Assembly (NCBI GenBank): GCA_007127275.1 | Contig: SKZP01000656.1 | Span: 1-5,153, forward strand | Direction: 5' to 3' | DNA: 5,153 bases | DNA from: Planctomycetota bacterium | GTDB lineage: Bacteria > Planctomycetota > UBA8742 > SKZP01 | Notes under the pieces: generated by a model | What the model was told of the DNA's origin: nothing | What the model saw: the letters and a program-made list of their open reading frames with translations, nothing else | The model's database searches: none | Part shown: positions 1 through 5,153 of the stretch, piece by piece | How positions within the stretch are numbered: position 1 is the stretch's first letter | How the letters are laid out: the number at the start of each line of letters is the position of its first letter | Translations under genes and position numbers: made by a program

Positions 1-321
1 CTTCACCGCGTGCACGAGCCGGAAACCATTGCCGACGGTGCGCGCACCCCGTGCCTCGGCCAGCACACCTTTCCTCTCGTGCGCCGGTACGTCGACGAGA
101 TGGTCACGGTTGACGACGCCATATTGGTTCAGGCCATGCGCTACCTCTGGGAGCGACTCAAACTTGTTGTCGAGCCGACCGGCGCCCTCGCTTTTGCGGC
201 TGCTTATGCGCAAGCCGTGCCGGTAGAGGGCCTGCGCGTCGGCATTCTAATAAGCGGCGGCAACGTCGAATGCGACCGCCTGCCGTGGCAGGCCGGGCGC
301 GGTGAGAATTCGTCGAAGTGA
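1..321 (+). CDS. PLP-dependent threonine/serine dehydratase family protein, C-terminal part (5'-truncated by window)
   Basis: This is the last 106 codons of a gene that begins before the window; frame 1 is open from base 1 to the TGA at 319-321. The translation contains PETIADGARTP, then FPLVRRYVDEMVTV, WERLKLVVEPTGALA and, near the end, VGILISGGNVE followed by DRLPW. These are the ordered C-terminal landmarks of fold-type II PLP enzymes of the serine racemase / threonine dehydratase / threo-3-hydroxyaspartate ammonia-lyase group. In that family the Ser of the SGGN motif contacts the pyridine nitrogen of PLP. The enzymes are cytosolic and deaminate L-threonine or L-serine to the 2-oxo acid plus ammonia, or racemise serine. 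The chain ends about 20 residues after SGGN with no ACT regulatory domain, so this is a short, catabolic-type enzyme and not a full-length IlvA. The catalytic lysine lies outside the window, so exact substrate and symbol cannot be assigned. The GTG at position 10 is internal and not the start. Confidence 0.9.
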   Translation, partial: LHRVHEPETIADGARTPCLGQHTFPLVRRYVDEMVTVDDAILVQAMRYLWERLKLVVEPTGALAFAAAYAQAVPVEGLRVGILISGGNVECDRLPWQAGRGENSSK

Positions 322-511
322 AGAAGCTGCGGATCCTACACAGGATGCATTCCAAGGCGAGCGGGCGGCGAAAGTCTCCCGCGCCGAAGCAATTCAAGAA
401 CGCAGACAATATTGGGGAGACGTACTCCTTCCCGTTTGTTCGTCAGAGCACGTAAAACCGGCGAAGTGCTCGCGCCTCTGTAGCCCCGAAGCGCTCCGGC
501 AGCCGTGGAGA
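322..511. other. Intergenic region without a supported gene
   Basis: This is the first part of the roughly 250-base gap between the dehydratase stop and the large gene. I see no tRNA, riboswitch or convincing coding frame. Short inverted repeats are present (ATCCT/AGGAT at 333-346, GCGGG/CCCGC at 361-382, GGAG/CTCC at 416-428), but none has a T-rich tract behind it, so no intrinsic terminator for the upstream gene can be called. The remainder of the gap carries the promoter and ribosome-binding site listed separately. Confidence 0.6.
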
Positions 512-540
512 TTGCCAGACGGCAGTGGTCGCGATATACT
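512..540 (+). promoter_or_regulatory. Sigma70-type promoter for the large zinc-ribbon/pentapeptide gene
   Basis: TTGCCA at 512-517 matches the -35 consensus TTGACA at five of six positions, and TATACT at 535-540 matches the -10 consensus TATAAT at five of six. The spacer is 17 bases, the preferred length. Transcription would begin near the A residues at 546-547, leaving a short leader of about 29 bases before the TTG at 576. Such a good match stands out in GC-rich DNA. It implies transcription independent of the dehydratase, and it places the GTG at 525 upstream of the transcript start. Confidence 0.65.
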
Positions 541-560
541 GCGACAACCGTTTGTGGATC

Positions 561-567
561 AGGGAGG
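561..567 (+). promoter_or_regulatory. Shine-Dalgarno sequence that selects a TTG start at 576
   Basis: AGGGAGG at 561-567 (with GGAGGT at 563-568) is a strong Shine-Dalgarno sequence. It lies eight bases before the in-frame TTG at 576, which is normal spacing, but 23 bases before the in-frame ATG at 591, which is too far. The GTG at 525 lies before both this site and the predicted transcript start. The site therefore favours TTG 576, with ATG 591 as second choice. Both alternatives keep the complete zinc ribbon. Confidence 0.6.
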
Positions 568-575
568 TTGCATAC

Positions 576-3500
576 TTGGACGGCTCGCGTATGGCCACGG
601 CGATTCCGGTTGAGTGCCCGGCGTGCTTCCGCCGGTCGCTGCTCGCTTCGCGTGTGGCGGCGACGCAGGAGTTCGTGGTCTGCAAACGCTGCGGGACGAC
701 GTTTCGCGTGCCGGTCAATGCTGTCGAGGTCGAGACGCATGCCCCAAAGCATGCGAAGGCTTCGTCGCCGACGTCGTCGGGTCGTCGACGCGTTCCGGTG
801 ATGCGTGGCGAGCCCCGGCCGAGTGGAGCCAAACGGGACGGTCTGCGCCGCCCGGGGAAGCCCGCATTGCCCAAGTCTCGTTCCCTGGCCGCTGGATTGG
901 ATGCACCGCCCGAGGAGGCGCACGCCTCGCGTCCGCCGGAGGCGCAACCGTCGGAAGTCGCCATACCCGCACGACCGCGACGGCGCCGACCCGGAATGCA
1001 GCGACGCGGCGACAGCGGCGGCGACGCTGCCGCAGTCGGCGACGAGTCGCAGCACGGCAAATCCGAGAGCGAGGTTCAACGTTCGCCAGGACGCCGGCAC
1101 CCCGCCCTCTCCCAGGAGGCGTCGCACACTGTCTCACGCGAACACGGCGGCGCAGGGGTCGACGAGCCGCATGCACAGGGGCACAAGTTGCCTGCTGCGA
1201 ACGAATCCCCGCCGGAGGACGCAGCAAGCGGTCGCGTTTCGGATGAGGATGTGCCACTGGGACTCGAGGAAACCCTGCGGGCTGCCGCGGAAAAGGCCGA
1301 AGCGGACTCCGAAACGGCAAACCAGCTCGCGGAGGACGCAGTCCGTTCTACCCGCGAGGACATTGCGGAGGGCGACTCGGAAGACGTCAACGCAGCCGCA
1401 CGAAACGTGGACGAAAGCGTTGGCAGCGCGGGCGACGAGGGGAGAGACGTCAACGACAACGCGAACGACGCGAAAGCACCCGTGCCGCACTCGAGCGACG
1501 CGGACGTGCCGCCGCCGGAAGTCAACGACTCGCCGCATGCGGCTTCGAGCTCGGCGGCGGCGACGCAGCCGGCGGGCTCGCAGACAGGACGCATTGCCTG
1601 GCCGGAGCTACCCGAGGTAGAGGCGCGGCAGGAAGACGGGGAGTGGGAGGACTCGTCGGACACCTACGACGCACCCCAAGGGGCGTCTACGGCCTCGGGT
1701 CAAAGCTCGGGTGAACGAGCCGCTTCGGTGTCGTTGTCGGAGTCGATGTGGATCGAGTTGCTTGGCTTTGCGCGGGAGTCCTCGACGGGCGAGGAGAGTC
1801 AGGCGCCGACCACGGCCGGCGCCGCGGCCCTCGACCCGTTCAACATTGGCCCGGCGGAGCCGTCGGAGACAAGCAGTCCGTTCGGCTCCTCCGACGGCGC
1901 ACCCGCGGTGATTGATACGGGCGACCTCGGTTTCGAGGATTGGACCGGAACGACCTTCCACTCCATGAACCCGGCGACGTCGCTCGAGAACGACACGGTG
2001 CTCGCAGAAAACGTGGTGGGGGCGCTCTCCGTCGAAAACGGCTTCAATCCGTTCCTTATTGACTTCGCTCCTACGGAGGCGCCGGAGCTAGCGGCGGCGA
2101 ACGACGCGAACGGTGTGGAGGCACCTCCGGAGGGGCCGGGGCCCAAAGTGGCGGAGCCGGATGCGCCGCCGGCAACGGGTAGCGCACGCACGACCGGCAG
2201 CGTGGACCGCTCGAAGGCCATGCCGTCGCAACGCATGAGCGCCGTCTCGCACGTCGGCCAAGCGGTGCGCGCCGCCGTCGCCGGGATGAGCCGCCCACAG
2301 GATCCGCATACCTCGGCTCGTGCGCCGCGTCACAAGTCGAGCCGCCTGACGGGGGCTTCCCTCGGCCGCGTCGCCGAGATTGAGCCGCCGCCGACGCCGA
2401 AGCTGATCAACGAAGCCAAGCCCGCACCGGAGCAAATTCCCGGCCCTGGCGGCAAGCTCACCCTCGACGGCGAGACCTACAACGTTATGGACGCGAACGA
2501 GGCGCTCGAGCGGTTGCTGCGCACCGGTGACTTGCCCGAGTACACCTACGTGCATGACCTCGATCTCGGCTACGTGCCGAGCGACTGGAACAACCCCGGG
2601 AACTGGCACCTGCGTACGCCGCTGCACACCCGAATGGTCGCGCAGGAAGAGGACTTCTACATTCCGCGCCAAGGGCCGAACGCGCCGGACTGCCTCGCGG
2701 TGCTCTGGCCGCGCCGCCCGCTGAAGATACGCCGCTGCGCCTTCGGCACGCTCAACCTCAACCGGGCCGCTTTCCCGCTCGGCGCAAGCATCATACGTTG
2801 CAAGGTGTTGTACCGTGTTGCCGCGGTGCGGCCGCGCTTTGACGGCCGCGCCGACTTTGCCGGCACGACGCTGCCCATGCGCAGCACCTTTTATCAGCTT
2901 CACGCCACCGGCAGCGTGAGCTTTGAGGGCTGCCGCTTCGAGGGCTCGACCACCTTCACCCGCGCCCAAATTGACGGCTACACCTCGTTTCGCAAGGCCG
3001 AGATCCACGGCGACCTCGACTTGTCGCAGGTATACGTCGGGGCGGAACTGGACTTGCGGGAAGCCATTGTGCTCGGCCAAACCCGGATGCGCCGCATCCG
3101 CGTACATGCGGCACTCGACCTCGGCCGCGCCGGCTTGTACGGCCCGCTGGCGCTGACCGAGGCGGCGATTGACGGCAGTTTGCGCGCCGACGAGTTGGCT
3201 TGCGGCTCGACGGCCACTTTGGAGCGCTGCCGCGTGGCCGGCGACGCCGACTTCATGCAAGCCCGCTTCGCCGACACGCTCGGCTTGGCACACGTGCGCT
3301 TGCGTGGCGAGGCTCGCTTCGGTCGCTGCCGGTTCGGCGCTCTTGTCGACGGCTACCGCATGGAGGTGGACGGCGCCTTCGACCTCTCCGAGGCGGTGAT
3401 GCACGGCGACGCCGTGTTCGCAACCAGCCGCTTTCTAGGACTTGTGCGCTTCAACGTCGACCCGCTGTCGCGTGTTCGCGTCGAGTTGACGCAAAAGGCG

Positions 3501-5048
3501 GCCGAATTCCGTGGGCTTGCACGCTTCGACCACTGCGTCTTTTCGAAGCCGCTCGTTGCCTCGGCGACGCGCTTTCACGGCCGGGTGACGTTTCGCCGGG
3601 CGACCTTCGAGGAGTCGGCAAGCTTCGCCGAGGCGTCATTCGCCACCGGCTGCGACTTCAGCCACGCCTTCGCCGGCAAGGAACTTGACTTGCGCAACGT
3701 CAATGTCGGCGGCCGCCTTTCGCTGGACGGAATGCACGTCGGTGGCCGCGCCTTGCTCAAGGGGGCGCGCTTTCGGGCGTTGTCGTTGGCGGAAGCGACG
3801 CTGGATGTGCTCACCCTCGAACGCCGCCAGCTTTACCTCGACGAGTGGGATCTGCGAGACAACTACGCCGACCCCGAGGTGCCACCGTTCAAGGAGAGTG
3901 AGCGCCAGCGCCCGGTGAAGTTGTTTCACTACCGCCACGCGGTGATGGGGCCGGATCCGGCCGTGCCCGGGACGAAGCCGCAGCGGCTGAGCAAAGCGCA
4001 ACGTCGCGAACAACAGCGGGCACGGCTGCGCGGCGGCCTGGATGCGCAACTCAAGCTCGAAAGTGGAGGGGCGCGCCTCGTCGCGTTCGACAAAGCTCGC
4101 GAGGAGTTTGCGTTGCTCAAGCGTTCGTTCCATGTGCTTGGGCAGATTGACGACGAAGACTGGGCGTTCGTGCTCACCCGCCGCATGCAGCGTGCCACGT
4201 GGGCGCTCGCCGGGCGCGGCATCAAGCCGGTGGATGAGGCGTTGCTCGCCGTGGAACGGGAAATCTCCGCCCTCGAGGAGATGCGTGAACTCGTGGATAC
4301 GGAACAGGTCGAGCACGAGAAGTTTCCGCGCGAGTTGGCACAGCGTCGCGAGGAATTGCTCGCACGCGAAGCGGCAAACCGCGCCCGCCACGAGGTCCGC
4401 AACGGCGCCAACGCACACGGAGCCGCCGAGGAGCAGGGCACCTCTTCCGCGGGCTGGCCGCGACTCAAGGAGCTGACGCTCAAAGCCATCCGTGCCCGGC
4501 TCGAGCCGCTGAACGACAAACGGGAACGCATCCTCGACCGGTTGCGCTCGCTCGAGGTGCCGCGGCCGCGCAACGAGGTTCAACGCGTCACCATACCGCT
4601 GGGCGTCAAGGCCCGCTGCGCCACCGACACGACCATGGACGTGATAGCCGCCTACGGCACGCGACCGCTGCGCATTCTCGCCGTTGCGCTCGTGGTGATG
4701 GCGCTGTTCGCGTTGTTTTATGCGCGGCACTCCTACTGGGAGGACGCGGCGTTGTCGAGCGAGTCCGCCGCGCGCGCCGAGCAACGCGCTTTGCAGGTCG
4801 AGCCGGCCGCAGTGCAAGGGTGGCGCACCGAGCCCGCCGCCGACCCCGTCGGTGAGTTGAGCCTCGGCCAGCGTGTGCAACTTTACACGCTCTACTCCGC
4901 CGGCGTTATGGTCGGCCACGGATGGCGCACCGAGGTGCGCCCGCGCGCCGGCCATTGGGTGATGTGGCTCGTCGTCGTACAGACGGTACTAGGCGTTACA
5001 CTGATGCTCCTTTTCATCGCCGCCGCTGTGCGCCGCCTGCTACGCTGA
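576..5048 (+). CDS. Large zinc-ribbon / pentapeptide-like beta-helix protein with C-terminal two-TM channel-like module
   Basis: I recognise domains but no named gene. Residues are counted from the TTG at 576 (1,490 aa). An MJ0042-type zinc ribbon has C14, C17, C36 and C39. Residues 50-605 are low-complexity linker, first Arg/Lys-rich, then Asp/Glu-rich, then with aromatic islands. Residues 625-720 look globular but are unassigned. Residues 721-1083 form about thirty units of roughly 11 residues of the xFxGxxxF type, a pentapeptide-superfamily beta-helix. EEFALLKRSFHVLGQ (from 1177) and YGTRPLRI (1360) are motifs I associate with pentapeptide proteins that end in membrane segments. A charged, probably coiled-coil insert lies between them (1219-1328). 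TM1 is 1365-1383, a pore helix and VGHGW follow at 1430-1450, and TM2 is 1461-1483. No signal peptide is visible, so the bulk should be cytoplasmic. The likely role is a membrane-anchored sensor or scaffold with a channel-like pore; ligand and ion are unknown. One uninterrupted frame covers everything, with its own promoter. Confidence 0.85.
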   Translation: MDGSRMATAIPVECPACFRRSLLASRVAATQEFVVCKRCGTTFRVPVNAVEVETHAPKHAKASSPTSSGRRRVPVMRGEPRPSGAKRDGLRRPGKPALPKSRSLAAGLDAPPEEAHASRPPEAQPSEVAIPARPRRRRPGMQRRGDSGGDAAAVGDESQHGKSESEVQRSPGRRHPALSQEASHTVSREHGGAGVDEPHAQGHKLPAANESPPEDAASGRVSDEDVPLGLEETLRAAAEKAEADSETANQLAEDAVRSTREDIAEGDSEDVNAAARNVDESVGSAGDEGRDVNDNANDAKAPVPHSSDADVPPPEVNDSPHAASSSAAATQPAGSQTGRIAWPELPEVEARQEDGEWEDSSDTYDAPQGASTASGQSSGERAASVSLSESMWIELLGFARESSTGEESQAPTTAGAAALDPFNIGPAEPSETSSPFGSSDGAPAVIDTGDLGFEDWTGTTFHSMNPATSLENDTVLAENVVGALSVENGFNPFLIDFAPTEAPELAAANDANGVEAPPEGPGPKVAEPDAPPATGSARTTGSVDRSKAMPSQRMSAVSHVGQAVRAAVAGMSRPQDPHTSARAPRHKSSRLTGASLGRVAEIEPPPTPKLINEAKPAPEQIPGPGGKLTLDGETYNVMDANEALERLLRTGDLPEYTYVHDLDLGYVPSDWNNPGNWHLRTPLHTRMVAQEEDFYIPRQGPNAPDCLAVLWPRRPLKIRRCAFGTLNLNRAAFPLGASIIRCKVLYRVAAVRPRFDGRADFAGTTLPMRSTFYQLHATGSVSFEGCRFEGSTTFTRAQIDGYTSFRKAEIHGDLDLSQVYVGAELDLREAIVLGQTRMRRIRVHAALDLGRAGLYGPLALTEAAIDGSLRADELACGSTATLERCRVAGDADFMQARFADTLGLAHVRLRGEARFGRCRFGALVDGYRMEVDGAFDLSEAVMHGDAVFATSRFLGLVRFNVDPLSRVRVELTQKAAEFRGLARFDHCVFSKPLVASATRFHGRVTFRRATFEESASFAEASFATGCDFSHAFAGKELDLRNVNVGGRLSLDGMHVGGRALLKGARFRALSLAEATLDVLTLERRQLYLDEWDLRDNYADPEVPPFKESERQRPVKLFHYRHAVMGPDPAVPGTKPQRLSKAQRREQQRARLRGGLDAQLKLESGGARLVAFDKAREEFALLKRSFHVLGQIDDEDWAFVLTRRMQRATWALAGRGIKPVDEALLAVEREISALEEMRELVDTEQVEHEKFPRELAQRREELLAREAANRARHEVRNGANAHGAAEEQGTSSAGWPRLKELTLKAIRARLEPLNDKRERILDRLRSLEVPRPRNEVQRVTIPLGVKARCATDTTMDVIAAYGTRPLRILAVALVVMALFALFYARHSYWEDAALSSESAARAEQRALQVEPAAVQGWRTEPAADPVGELSLGQRVQLYTLYSAGVMVGHGWRTEVRPRAGHWVMWLVVVQTVLGVTLMLLFIAAAVRRLLR
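606..713 (+). other. Zinc-ribbon domain (MJ0042 type) at the N terminus of the large protein
   Basis: The segment reads VECPAC, 18 residues, then CKRCGTTFRVPV. Two CxxC pairs at this spacing, with a hydrophobic VV before the second pair and CGxxFxV after it, match the zinc_ribbon_4/5 (MJ0042) pattern. That pattern is common at the N terminus of bacterial proteins followed by a long linker and a transmembrane segment. The four cysteines should bind one zinc ion. Its partner is unknown. Confidence 0.8.
723..2384 (+). other. Low-complexity, probably disordered linker of the large protein
   Basis: About 550 residues have few hydrophobics and are rich in Ala, Ser, Pro, Gly, Glu, Asp and Arg. The first hundred residues are basic (GRRRV, RPRRRRPGMQRR). 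The next two hundred are acidic (EDVPLGLEET, EDIAEGDSEDVN). The last part carries isolated hydrophobic or aromatic islands such as SMWIELLGFA, DPFNIG, GFEDW and GFNPFLIDF. GC preference at third codon positions looks weaker here than in the beta-helix part, consistent with relaxed constraint. No internal stop or obvious frameshift is seen. Confidence 0.7.
2736..3824 (+). repeat. Beta-helix-forming pentapeptide-like repeats (about 11-residue period, protein level)
   Basis: About 360 residues show a repeating pattern of a small residue, a central Phe/Leu/Val, a Gly and then a second Phe/Leu. Examples are CRFEGSTTF, AEIHGDLDL, VYVGAELDL, MEVDGAFDL, TRFHGRVTF and MHVGGRALL. Spacing between equivalent glycines is 10-12 residues. 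This is the signature of the degenerate pentapeptide (Pentapeptide_3/4-like) right-handed quadrilateral beta-helix. One irregular stretch of about 20 residues (around FNVDPLSRVRVELTQ, near 3450-3510) interrupts the register and probably forms a loop. The DNA itself is not a tandem repeat; the periodicity is visible only in protein. Confidence 0.8.
4668..5024 (+). other. C-terminal TM1-pore loop-TM2 module resembling a two-TM potassium-channel domain
   Basis: TM1 (LRILAVALVVMALFALFYA) follows YGTRP. A 46-residue extracytoplasmic stretch leads to LGQRVQLYTLYSAGVM, which fits a pore helix, then VGHGW at 4911-4925 and, after RTEVRPRAGH, TM2 up to the RRLLR tail. The order and the ending match the Ion_trans_2 (PF07885) module fused to pentapeptide repeats in other bacteria. 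There the usual pattern is LYFS, TTxGYGD, then a helix with ExxxG and a basic RR end. Here Q1469 and G1473 occupy the ExxxG position. The filter is altered: Tyr to His and Asp to Trp. Whether it conducts ions cannot be read from sequence. Confidence 0.6.
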
Positions 5049-5050
5049 CC

Positions 5051-5072
5051 GGCAACCGGCGATGTTGCCTTT
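5051..5072 (+). terminator. Weak hairpin after the large gene; doubtful terminator
   Basis: GGCAAC at 5051-5056 pairs with GTTGCC at 5064-5069 around a 7-base loop and is followed by only three T residues. A 6-bp stem with such a short T tract would be a poor intrinsic terminator, so read-through into the gene at 5088 or a simple post-transcriptional role is equally likely. Confidence 0.25.
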
Positions 5073-5087
5073 CACGGGAAGGCGAGG

Positions 5088-5153
5088 ATGTCGAACGACT
5101 CGCCGAGCATGAGCACGAGCACGAATCAGGACCACGACCAACACTTCAAGGTC
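5088..5153 (+). CDS. Start of a downstream gene, product unknown (3'-truncated by window)
   Basis: An ATG at 5088 opens a frame with no stop before the window end. Purine-rich GGGAAGGCGAGG at 5076-5087 sits directly upstream and gives a usable Shine-Dalgarno (GGGAAGG, 5-base spacer). A second in-frame ATG at 5109 is possible but has no comparable upstream site. The 22 visible residues begin MSNDSPSMSTSTNQ and continue with DHDQHFKV. This is a polar, Ser/Thr/Asp/His-rich N terminus without a signal peptide or membrane segment, so the product is probably cytosolic. It carries no motif that identifies a family. It starts 39 bases after the stop of the large gene on the same strand, so the two are probably co-transcribed unless the weak hairpin between them stops transcription. 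Confidence 0.65.
   Translation, partial: MSNDSPSMSTSTNQDHDQHFKV

Noticed and set aside
361..430. Inverted repeats GCGGG/CCCGC and GGAG/CTCC as a terminator for the dehydratase
   Set aside because: The stems are 4-5 bp and no T-rich tract follows, so they do not meet a reasonable terminator standard.
302..613. Open frame of 103 codons bridging the intergenic gap on the + strand
   Set aside because: It overlaps the dehydratase end, the promoter and the start of the large gene in another frame, has no good ribosome-binding site, and its translation shows no recognisable motif.
1214..1342. Twelve-base repeat CGGAGGACGCAG occurring twice in the linker
   Set aside because: It is short, only two copies, and in a GC-rich low-complexity coding stretch where such matches arise by chance.
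805..1620. Alternative + strand frame over the linker that might indicate a frameshift
   Set aside because: Its translation is an Arg/Thr-rich string without motifs, while the main frame continues unbroken from the zinc ribbon to the beta-helix.
2088..3404. 438-codon open frame on the - strand, antisense to the linker and beta-helix
   Set aside because: It lies opposite a frame with clear domain signatures. Long antisense frames are expected from GC-rich third codon positions, and its translation resembles no family.
2736..3540. Cysteines recurring at the same repeat position in the beta-helix (RCAF, GCRF, RCRV, RCRF, HCVF) as a metal site
   Set aside because: Cys is an accepted small residue at the inward-facing position of pentapeptide-type repeats, and the copies are too scattered along the helix to form one site.
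3636..4955. 439-codon open frame on the - strand, antisense to the C-terminal part
   Set aside because: Same reason: it is a codon-bias shadow of the large gene, which has repeats, TM segments and motifs in the sense frame.

Overview
The window comes from a high-GC (roughly 65%) bacterial chromosome. All supported genes lie on the + strand. GC-rich third codon positions, a clear sigma70-type promoter (TTGCCA, 17-nt spacer, TATACT) and strong Shine-Dalgarno sequences fit a Gram-negative bacterium, but the sequence does not settle the phylum.

Layout. Positions 1-321 hold the 3' end of a PLP-dependent threonine/serine dehydratase-type gene (fold type II). A gap of about 250 bases follows, carrying the promoter and ribosome-binding site of the next gene and no clear terminator. 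Positions 576-5048 are a single very large gene of about 1,490 codons that fills most of the window. A 39-base spacer with a weak hairpin then leads to a new reading frame starting at 5088, which runs off the window end with only 22 codons visible.

The large gene is the interesting part. From N to C terminus its product has: an MJ0042-type zinc ribbon (two CxxC pairs); about 550 residues of low-complexity linker that changes from basic to acidic and then to a segment with aromatic islands; an unrecognised globular segment; a right-handed beta-helix of about 11-residue pentapeptide-like repeats; a long charged helical insert; and a C-terminal TM1-pore loop-TM2 module. This module lines up with the two-TM ion-channel domain often found behind pentapeptide repeats, but its selectivity-filter position reads VGHGW where potassium channels have VGYGD. 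The protein is therefore probably an inner-membrane protein with a very large cytoplasmic sensor or scaffold and a channel-like, possibly non-canonical, pore.

The dehydratase is likely an unrelated metabolic neighbour, because the large gene has its own promoter. The gene at 5088 is close enough to be co-transcribed with the large gene. No RNA genes, mobile elements, CRISPR arrays or attachment sites were seen.
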